Of a DNA stretch of 64,000 bases, positions 59,201 through 64,000 are shown piece after piece. Position 1 is the first letter of the stretch. Each line of letters opens with the position of its first letter. The notes beneath the pieces were generated by a model. It worked only from the letters and a program-made list of their open reading frames with translations. It searched no databases and was not told where the DNA came from. Source of the DNA: Liolophura sinensis (lineage: Eukaryota > Mollusca > Polyplacophora > Chitonida > Chitonidae); NCBI RefSeq assembly GCF_032854445.1, contig NC_088307.1, positions 25,742,046 through 25,806,045 on the forward strand. Reading direction: 5' to 3'. The position numbers and the translations under genes were made by a program.

Positions 59201-62200
59201 ACATGTTCATCTCGTCTGCTGGTATAGGCCTAGTTTGCAAGTATGAATTCGGGGTGTGCCTAAATTCGGATACAGCTTTGTACAGGGAGAGCCCTGCAGT
59301 TTAAAAATGGATATTTGACATGACACTCCATATGCGTAAAGGTACTGGGTAGTCACGCCTAATCTCCAGAGTTTTCTCCCAAATTCCCATTTATCACAAA
59401 ATAACGATAATGAAATAATCAATCTGTTGGGAAGTTCATGTATTAAAATCATTATAATTAAAACTGAGGAAACTTGAACTGTTGGTGGTAGGAGCATAGA
59501 CTAACTGCTCAGTGGTGAGCTTGTTTATTACATTCTTGAACCGTCAGTATAATCCTCTGACCACCCCTGATGCTCTCCCGCGCCGCTCACTCAGTAACAG
59601 CCCCAACCAACACAATGAATTCTGGGATACAATTTTGGAGTCCAAGGGCGAAATTTTAGGCCTTTTACCGTAATTGTGTTGAAGCAGTATTGCTAGGAAG
59701 ATGTTAGATGCTATTGTTTAAGCATCTAGCGGATTATAATGGAGGCAATTTGAAAAGAGGCTGGATGTGATCGGTTAGGCAACATGATTTAACGTAATGT
59801 TTTACACTGTAGCTTGTAGCAGCAGATGTAATCATAGTGTGTAGAAAAGATCAAGATCATATGCCGTCATCGCGAAACTGGGACTTAATGATTTCCTGCT
59901 TTCCGATCTTTCTGTGGAAAGGCGCTGTGTATTTACCACAGGCTATGCCAGTGGCGTCCTTAGATTTGAGAAGCTGTACGTCTTAGGCGCTAGAAAAGGA
60001 TCTATATCCTATGACACCTCCAATTATGTCTCGAACATTTGTGTTAGAAGCTAGCTTTTTTATTTATTTATTTGTTGTACTTTCCTTTTTTTGGATCCGA
60101 ACCCACGACCTCATTGTTAATGGCGAGACGACTAAATTAAATTATACGTGGGAAGGTCTTTCAGCAACCTGCGGATGGTCTTGGGTTTCCCCCAGGCTCT
60201 GCCCGGTTTCTACCACCATAATACTGGCCGCCGTCGTATAAGTGAAATATTCTTGAGTGCGGCGTAAAACACCAATCAAAAAAATAAATAAATTATGACA
60301 ATCTAGACCACGTTTATGTTGTAGGAGTCCGTAGGGATCTATTGTAAGGGATGTTTTTTCACAATATTTTCTCCAATGTATTGAATTAGTTTGATTCAAG
60401 TCACAAAATCGATGTAGAACTAACAAATACTAATATAACAGAATAAGAACAACAATTTATACACCCACTCGGCGCACTCCCACGGGATTATTTACCATGG
60501 CTAACCATTCATTTTCGTTTCCAATCGATGTAGCTATACAGTTTGGACTTGACTATCAGGGAAACACAACTATTGATTTCATCTTTGTTCTCGCCTTGAA
60601 AATATACATTCTGGGAAACACATTCTACCTGAGTTGTGATAAATGGATCGTTATTTATAGCGGTGAGGCGTAGACTTTTGTCAGATCTTATCAAGTATAA
60701 GTGCAATTCGTATGGTATTAATATCTGGCTAAAGTTGATAATTGACGATAAATACTTCCACACATCATATCATACTTCTTGCACCGTATGCGCCGCTCTC
60801 TACGTTCGTCCATAAAATCCTTGCCAATACTACTCACCACCACTGATGTCCTCCCGTCCAACTATCACATATTCGGCAATAAACTTGTTTCGGGCGTCTA
60901 CTGGAATCATTTTGCGCATGCCCTCACAAAGAGAATGGATTTGTATCAAGTATTAATAGAAATAAATGTTGAACTTCTGTTTTATTGACTCCTCAGCACA
61001 GTTTCTTTAGTGACCTTGGCGTTGTTTAAAATTTCTGTACAAAATTTATAGGGTTGGCAGTGATGTAAAGCGAGTTTAGAGAGTGGCGCACGCGGTGCGA
61101 AAAGTATGACATTATACGTTCTGTATTTGTGAGGACTTACCCGACTGTTTTCCTTGGCTTGTGTTTCGGGACTTTCCGGTATTCAGTCGGCTTGAATTCG
61201 GCAGTGTTCGGCATGTCTCGCTGCCACGTGGCCTTGACCTCACGCCATTTGCTGTAGTCTCTCTGGACTGTGTGTCATACTAAATGAACAGGTATTAAAT
61301 GTAATTCTTCTTAAAAATAGAAGAATTAGTATTTCTTTTCCTCCCACCATTATGTTTACTGCCGTAATATACTCTTGAGTGTACTTGAAATCCTCTTTAG
61401 ATCGGCTTAAAACTCCAGTAAAATAAATACTTATAGAAGTTAGTGTTTATACTGAAGGGCACTGTCAGTTTGTTTCCCATTCCCTCCTTACTCGTAATAT
61501 ACATTTTTTTGTGATTGATTTTCGATTGTGTTGATATTTCAATCAAACTAGCGAATAAAATTGTCGTTTTAATTAATCTGGTGTGAAAAATAAGGCCTAA
61601 TACAAACAATACTGTCGGGTCAAATGCGCACAAAACAACTCTTGGCTACATAACCAAACGAATCAAAAGTGATTAAGTTAACGGAAAGAGCAGTGTAAAA
61701 TTACATAAGTAATCTCATTGGTTAAAGGCTATGCGTTCGCTCATCAAACCAAATTTTGTGATATTTTCCAAAAGTAGTTCAAATTTCTGCCTTTCAGATA
61801 GTTTTAAAACTATTTTATAGGTTTAAAATGATTCCAATGTTTGAAAAGATTATAAATTCTATGAACTTCATTTCCGATTTTGAAAAGGCAACACATGCAC
61901 AGACAAGATTGTACTTTTTAAAAAGTAATTACTTGGGCAATTCTAAATAATGGCAGAATTTGGATTAGAACTGCGCTGATCGATTATTCGCCAAAACTCT
62001 TTGGCACGGCCTTAAAAAGCTTACCAGATCATCAAGTCCCAGGCGATAGTGTTCGACAGAATCGTAATAGAATCTCGGGAGAGAACCAGGCAGAGTTGTC
62101 TTCGGTAAGGTCCGGCTTACATTCGGCAGTCCCCTGTGCCGTTCGGTAAAACTCGGGTGTTGTCGAGTGTTATACGTTTGTGGTTTTCGGTTTCCGGTGT

Positions 62201-62282
62201 TTGACTTCCTGTCGTGCGCGCATACCGGTTCCGGCCATGTCTTTTGGTATTTGGTGATGTTTTGTTGGATATATCTATCCAT
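47054..62282 (-). CDS. IQ / EF-hand-like / VWA protein, 14 exons (whole gene)
   Basis: Exons: 62282-62025, 61262-61141, 57881-57828, 56917-56801, 55396-55337, 54670-54556, 54114-53970, 53853-53707, 53437-53219, 50191-50139, 49433-49310, 49127-49011, 48135-47947, 47250-47054. All have GT-AG ends and compatible phases, and the total is 1917 bases (638 residues plus stop). No signal peptide or membrane segment is seen, so it is probably cytosolic. Residues 1-200 are basic and Trp/charged. The IQ motif at 223-233 suggests calmodulin or a related light chain as partner. 292-335 resembles an EF-hand pair without a good Ca2+ loop. 343-510 is a VWA fold. I do not know a named protein with this order; its function is unknown. 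The first exon is the least certain, the rest firm. Confidence 0.85.
47947..48135 (-). CDS. IQ/VWA gene, exon 13
   Basis: Found by reading the minus strand for phase-1/phase-1 segments. The acceptor is CTTCGACCCCACAG and the donor GTACGT. It has 62 full codons, SRLSQESHTPLYTEELC through EEEVLAILWTIYPPRG and RRSTWLHPIVDGMEASPAL. The higher G+C and codon-like composition contrast with the introns. Both split codons join the flanking exons cleanly (GCG-A/AG and CTC-G/AA). Confidence 0.82.
48150..49000. other. Intron of the IQ/VWA gene
   Basis: Contains a 10-G run near 48456 and GGATGGAT-rich stretches around 48600-48730. No exon seen. Confidence 0.4.
49011..49127 (-). CDS. IQ/VWA gene, exon 12 (end of VWA domain)
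   Basis: The acceptor is GATTCTCCTTCAG and the donor GTACGT. It reads GIGHGAGEQDI through NSYLVSGLGAW and EATLEEIIA. This is the last strand (FTVGIG from the previous exon) and the C-terminal helix of a VWA domain. Phase 1 in and out. Confidence 0.88.
49310..49433 (-). CDS. IQ/VWA gene, exon 11 (VWA core strands)
   Basis: The acceptor is CTCAAACACAG and the donor GTAAGT. It reads SSSPGASKIGIVITGGMS then EPEKTAIEASNVRQENISLF. This is the VWA strand normally written VVITDG, here ITGG, so the MIDAS aspartate is replaced by Gly. Confidence 0.92.
49800..49935 (-). repeat. Dispersed repeat D (reverse)
   Basis: ACACTGTGTGATATTTGACG, CGTAGACTTCTTGTCAATTT and ACCTCAGTTACGGCTTTATT are in reverse order. 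Confidence 0.6.
50139..50191 (-). CDS. IQ/VWA gene, exon 10 (micro-exon in VWA)
   Basis: A 53-base exon with a strong GTAAGT donor and acceptor TTTAGAG. It reads GKRNSHLALIRLRQCFH after the split Gly codon. This is the VWA stretch usually GGxTxTxxAL followed by a helix. It is needed to bridge the phase 1 end of exon 9 and the phase 0 start of exon 11. The Thr of the metal site is not conserved. Confidence 0.85.
50205..50410 (+). repeat. Dispersed repeat D
   Basis: GTAAGTTGCTACTATTTAAA, TATTTACATGAACAGTTGGA, AATTGACAAGAAGCCGGTTT and CTTCCTATGCTGTAGTCTTC. Its left end is about 15 bases from the micro-exon's acceptor. Confidence 0.7.
50576..50893 (-). mobile_element. SINE-B, near full-length (reverse), in intron
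   Basis: GGTGAGTGAGTGAGTGCTTA, CGACAAATGGGTATTTAGAG, GCAGGACGGATTTCCACCGT and a reversed tRNA-like head ending near ACGCTCCACCAACTGAGTCA. Confidence 0.8.
50961..51105 (-). mobile_element. SINE-A 3' half (reverse)
   Basis: TTTTTTATTTGATTGGTGTT, TTACGCCGTACTCAAGAATA, TTATACGACGGTGGCCAGCA and GAGCCCGGGGGAACCCACGA, truncated before the tRNA-like head. Confidence 0.88.
51160..52740. other. Intron of the IQ/VWA gene, nothing recognised
   Basis: AT-rich sequence without exon-like segments or clear repeats. Confidence 0.4.
52746..52892 (+). CDS. Candidate membrane micro-ORF (48 codons) or first exon, opposite strand
   Basis: ATG at 52746 opens MFVLEAALAASALLILTV, then IFLKILRQPV: an uncharged hydrophobic stretch of about 20 residues followed by basic residues, like a signal anchor. 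Unspliced it ends at TGA 52890-52892. A GTAAAG donor at 52831 would make it a first exon of 85 bases. It sits in an intron of the IQ/VWA gene on the other strand. I found no downstream plus-strand exon, so it could be chance. Confidence 0.25.
   Translation: MFVLEAALAASALLILTVIFLKILRQPVGKVCFEFVLNSFFVITSLRG
53007..53050 (+). promoter_or_regulatory. Possible promoter motifs: GACGTCAC, CCAAT, TATAAAA
   Basis: Within about 45 bases lie a CRE-like GACGTCAC, a CCAAT box (ACCAATCAG) and TATAAAA. ATGAACAATGG follows directly. The combination is suggestive but could be chance, and no gene is seen after it (the ORF is 16 codons). Confidence 0.2.
53219..53437 (-). CDS. IQ/VWA gene, exon 9 (start of VWA domain)
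   Basis: The acceptor is CTTTATTTCAG and the donor GTAATG. It reads ATELEVVLLLDRSEETG through LAVAKDIARSLSTLPA, VSRVDLVPFDEDIAND and MNEFSQKI. The first VWA strand and the MIDAS position DxSxS appear as D351-R-S353-E-E355, so the second Ser is Glu. Phase 1 in and out. Confidence 0.92.
53495..53570 (+). repeat. Dispersed repeat D, short piece
   Basis: CATTTACATGAAGAGTAGGA and ATAAAACACTAACTGAGGCA match the left part of D. Confidence 0.5.
53707..53853 (-). CDS. IQ/VWA gene, exon 8 (EF-hand-like)
   Basis: The acceptor is TGGTCTTTCAG and the donor GTAGGT. It reads EYEEVFKKLSTLSAGERTL, then LREFFTTCGLNPSDREINNA. The helix-loop-helix spacing and the second helix with NPSDREI look like calmodulin-type EF-hands, but the loop lacks the acidic ligands, so Ca2+ binding is unlikely. 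Confidence 0.9.
53970..54114 (-). CDS. IQ/VWA gene, exon 7
   Basis: The acceptor is TTCCAATATTTAG and the donor GTACGT. It reads AMELNLPAESGIKDYLHV through LQLLHETPELDLHDVTAF, a largely helical, charged linker between the IQ motif and the EF-hand-like part. Confidence 0.88.
54380..54545 (+). repeat. Dispersed repeat D, next to a splice donor
   Basis: GTATAATCTGCTACTATTTA, TATTTACATGAACAGTCCGA, GGCAAGAGGCCGTGTTTCAC and GTTACGTGTGACCATTTGCA. Its right edge ends about 10 bases from the exon 6 donor at 54555. Confidence 0.65.
54556..54670 (-). CDS. IQ/VWA gene, exon 6 (IQ motif)
   Basis: The acceptor is TTTTCTTTTGTGCAG and the donor GTACGT. It reads AFNSIDLQKQLEYQSA, then TTIQSLARGWLVRTQMARLR. 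I223-Q224, R228-G229 and R233 fit the IQxxxRGxxxR consensus for calmodulin or light-chain binding. Confidence 0.92.
55337..55396 (-). CDS. IQ/VWA gene, exon 5
   Basis: The acceptor is CAATTCCTGCAG and the donor GTGAGC. It has 19 full codons, PNEDQAEKTAKAKPHPDLY, flanked by split codons that fit exons 4 and 6. A polar linker. Confidence 0.82.
55801..55996 (-). mobile_element. SINE-A, 5'-truncated, with 11-bp target-site duplication
   Basis: ATACGTCAGGA is present at 55801-55811 and 55986-55996. Between them is the reversed SINE-A, from its ATTTATTTATTT tail to GAGAGGAAGCCAGCATGA, lacking the tRNA-like head. 5' truncation plus target duplication is typical of LINE-driven insertion. Confidence 0.9.
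56348..56655 (-). mobile_element. SINE-B, near full-length (reverse)
   Basis: GTGAGTGAGTGGGGTTTAAC, TCATATGACGACGAAGGAAC, CAGTCGTTGCACTACTCCCC and GTGACCCGACCTAGGATTGA are in reverse order. A 65-codon ORF over it is incidental. Confidence 0.85.
56801..56917 (-). CDS. IQ/VWA gene, exon 4 (Trp-rich charged segment)
   Basis: The acceptor is ATGATGATTCAG-like and the donor GTGAGT. It reads KLNIDRHNDADDKGDNWFWD, then KEYRRWREHHKQRLLGDI. Highly charged and helical. Confidence 0.9.
57398..57492 (-). mobile_element. SINE-A internal fragment (reverse)
   Basis: GGTGGGAGGAAACCGGACAG, ACGACCATCCGCAGATCTCT and CGCACTGCCGGAGAGG belong to the body; both ends are missing. Confidence 0.75.
57828..57881 (-). 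CDS. IQ/VWA gene, exon 3
   Basis: The acceptor is TATATTCACAG and the donor GTACGC. It reads AQATDINLEIIRNKERL. An alternative donor (GTATGA) 28 bases further on would break the phase, so I chose the first. Confidence 0.8.
57890..60140. other. Intron of the IQ/VWA gene
   Basis: Mostly AT-rich. Overlapping plus-strand ORFs at 58359-58560 are not gene-like. I see no exon. Confidence 0.35.
60145..60294 (+). mobile_element. SINE-A 3' half
   Basis: ACGTGGGAAGGTCTTTCAGC, CCCAGGCTCTGCCCGGTTTC, GGCCGCCGTCGTATAAGTGA, GCGGCGTAAAACACCAATCA and an A-rich end. One of the least diverged copies. Confidence 0.9.
61141..61262 (-). CDS. IQ/VWA gene, exon 2
   Basis: The acceptor is ACACAGTCCAG (chosen over the CACAG five bases upstream because only it keeps phase 0) and the donor GTAAGT. 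It reads RDYSKWREVKATWQRDMP, then NTAEFKPTEYRKVPKHKPRK. Basic, with several Trp and Tyr. Confidence 0.87.
61338..61425 (+). mobile_element. SINE-A 3' fragment, diverged
   Basis: TTTTCCTCCCACCATTATGT, TACTCTTGAGTGTACTTG and an AATAAATAC end. Confidence 0.5.
62025..62282 (-). CDS. IQ/VWA gene, probable first coding exon
   Basis: ATG at 62282 has G at -3 and G at +4, with an in-frame TAA about 30 bases upstream and no AG acceptor between them, so it is a plausible start. 86 codons lead to a GTAAGC donor in phase 0; the end reads LPRFYYDSVEHYRLGLDDL. The first two-thirds (Arg, Thr, Pro, His rich) are less convincing. Part of the DNA here resembles exon 2 but in another frame, so the start or frame could differ. 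Confidence 0.5.
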
Positions 62283-62649
62283 AGCGATAATAATGACCGC
62301 CAAATGTCCAACGAAATATTAGATTGTCTTTCGGACGTCTTTGCAACCAGGACGGCTGACTGCACAACACTGACTGAGAGAAATGAACAAATATGATTTA
62401 CAAAAGAGATAGAGGGATGTGGCCTGTTTTATGTGAATTTAACGTTTACAAATTTAACACAAATATTTTGATTGTTTCATTTATATGGTTAGAGAATTAT
62501 GCTGAAGGCAACAATATTTCTCATACACAACTCGTATGCAGTTCAGGTTTATAAATGTATATATGAAAGAAGACACGGCACCGGCCCCTTTTACTAAGCA
62601 GACGCAATTTCCATAACCCTTTTTGAAGAGATATACGCCACCATAATAA

Positions 62650-62820
62650 ATGCCCAAGGCACCAGATTACAAGCAACCACTAGACATAAAGCAGCTGAGA
62701 GCCTACTTCCGGTACACGTTCACACTGGACAGTCCGTCGCCTTCAGTGTTAATGACACATGAGGCCATTGCGCAAGTTGTCCGAATTCTACCAAAAAGGA
62801 CAAAGCTAATACACTTTTGA
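62650..62820 (+). CDS. Small ORF, 56 codons, unrecognised
   Basis: Opens MPKAPDYKQPLDIKQLRAY and ends RILPKRTKLIHF then TGA. The composition is protein-like (Lys, Pro, Tyr, aromatic RAYFRYTF). It lies 370 bases upstream of, and divergent from, the IQ/VWA start. The start context is poor (T at -3) and I see no second exon in the window, so chance is likely. Confidence 0.2.
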   Translation: MPKAPDYKQPLDIKQLRAYFRYTFTLDSPSPSVLMTHEAIAQVVRILPKRTKLIHF

Positions 62821-63164
62821 TGTATTCAAGGCAAATTATTCACGACAAAATCAAAATCTGAATAAAAAGTTAAGATATGCGAGGTAATGTGATGCGTATT
62901 AATCAGAAATTTTAAGTAACAAACGAATTTGTCCATTTTCCCCAAATTCAAATAGACCACTACGTTTCAAATTGGTAGTCATCAGCCTATCTAAGGTACA
63001 CGAAATCCTTCATCAGGACACAACAAGGGCACACTGCAATGGCGCACAATAGAAAAAAACACAGTCTGCATGAGAATATTACCTTTCACACAGTTTGGAA
63101 ATGATAACAAATGTTTGTTGTGCCGGTGTCAGTGCGCTGTTATTGGATGGGTGTCATATATTGT

Positions 63165-63560
63165 GTGCTGTCTGTGGTCGTATATGGGGTCATGTCTGGT
63201 CATATCTGGTGTGCTGTCTTTGGTCATATCTGGTGTATGTCTTTGGTAATATCTGTCATATCTTGTGTCATGTCTTTGGTCAAGTCTGGTGTCATATCTC
63301 GTGTAAATCTTTGACCATGTCTTTGGTCATATCTTGTGTCATGTCTTTGGTCATGTCTTGGTCATATCTTGTGTCATGTCTTTGGTCAAGTCTGGTGTCA
63401 TATCTCCTATGTCTTTGGTCATATCTTTGGTCATATCTTGTCTTTGATCAAGCCTGGTGTCATATCTGATGTCATATTTTTTCATGTCTTTGATCATGTC
63501 TTTGATCATGTCTTCTCTTTGATCAAGTCTGGTGTCATATCTGATGTCATGTTTTTTCGT
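63165..63560. repeat. Imperfect 12/24-bp tandem repeat
   Basis: Alternating TGGTCATATCTT, GTGTCATGTCTT and TGGTCAAGTCTG blocks with many variants. ORFs on both strands are products of the repeat. Confidence 0.88.
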
Positions 63561-63569
63561 TTTCTCGTT

Positions 63570-64000
63570 GGTCACCTCTTTTTGTGATGACTGCCGGTGA
63601 GACAATACTGTGTGTATATCGGCTTATACGTATCTCTGTCTACATCATTCAAACCGAATGTCGATGTATAATTAAGATGGCGTCGTAGTATATAGTAAAA
63701 TTAACACAAAAATGACGCTATGTCCCAATTAAAGGAGTACTCTAAGAGTCAGACTTTACCTGTCAGTTTCACTGTATTTTCCTCGTGTACACCTGGACAC
63801 GCCGCCGTTCTCAGTACCCCTCCGTGTATTCCTGTGTGTGCATCCAATACCAGTAGTTAACACCCAATAGAAGACTTGTTACCTGCTGCTCGTCTTCGCA
63901 AGGGTATCCTCTCTATCTACTGACGTTGCTATGGTTATGGAGATCACGGGTTATGCTCAATGTCTGTTACACAGAAAGTATTTATTCACGTTACATCACG
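63570..64000. other. Window edge; possible upstream non-coding exons of the IQ/VWA gene
   Basis: On the minus strand two donor-like sites occur: GCAGCAG/GTAACA near 63882 and CTGACAG/GTAAAG near 63760. The latter is preceded by a CACACACAG acceptor-like site about 80 bases upstream. They could be 5' UTR exons but nothing proves it. Confidence 0.25.

Noticed and set aside
63095-63605. Overlapping ORFs on both strands near the right end
   Set aside because: Products of the 12/24-bp repeat.

Overview
The window reads as nuclear DNA of an invertebrate. Coding sequence is split into short exons with GT-AG introns of up to 15 kb, and most of the rest is dispersed and tandem repeats. Two tRNA-derived SINE-like families of a kind I associate with lophotrochozoan (mollusc-type) genomes recur many times. 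I infer a mollusc or close relative, but nothing here fixes the species. I found no CRISPR array, operon or prokaryotic gene.

Two multi-exon genes are supported, both on the minus strand. (1) About 62.28 to 47.05 kb: a 14-exon gene whose exon phases all agree and which gives a 638-residue intracellular protein. It has a basic, Trp-rich N-terminal part, one IQ (calmodulin-binding type) motif, an EF-hand-like segment and a von Willebrand A (VWA) domain with a degraded metal site, then a C-terminal tail. I do not recognise it as a named family. (2) About 43.10 to 20.81 kb: a microsomal, clan-2-like cytochrome P450 of six certain exons plus one possible small exon. The signal anchor, WxxxR, ExxR, PERF and heme-Cys motifs are all visible. 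Its first three certain exons are clean. The last three carry about six small indels that shift the frame locally without making a stop, so this is either a decaying gene or a local sequence error.

Layout: 1-20.8 kb has no recognisable gene; it holds SINEs, a MITE-like element that has grown into a 66-bp satellite, and a GC-rich patch at 4.4-5.2 kb. 20.8-43.1 kb is the P450 gene, whose introns hold a 2.1-kb 79-bp minisatellite, several smaller arrays, a MITE with a SINE nested in it, and a degraded LINE 3' end. 43.1-47.0 kb is intergenic and full of copies of one dispersed repeat in both orientations. 47.0-62.3 kb is the IQ/EF/VWA gene. 62.3-64 kb is its upstream flank, with a small ORF and a 12/24-bp repeat.

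The recurring theme is tandem arrays that start inside transposable elements: a SINE tail at 2.3 kb, a MITE at 8.8 kb, a dispersed element at 31.5 kb, a tRNA-like segment at 36.9 kb and a SINE 3' end at 41.7 kb. Several insertions keep perfect target-site duplications, which lets the order of events be read from the sequence.
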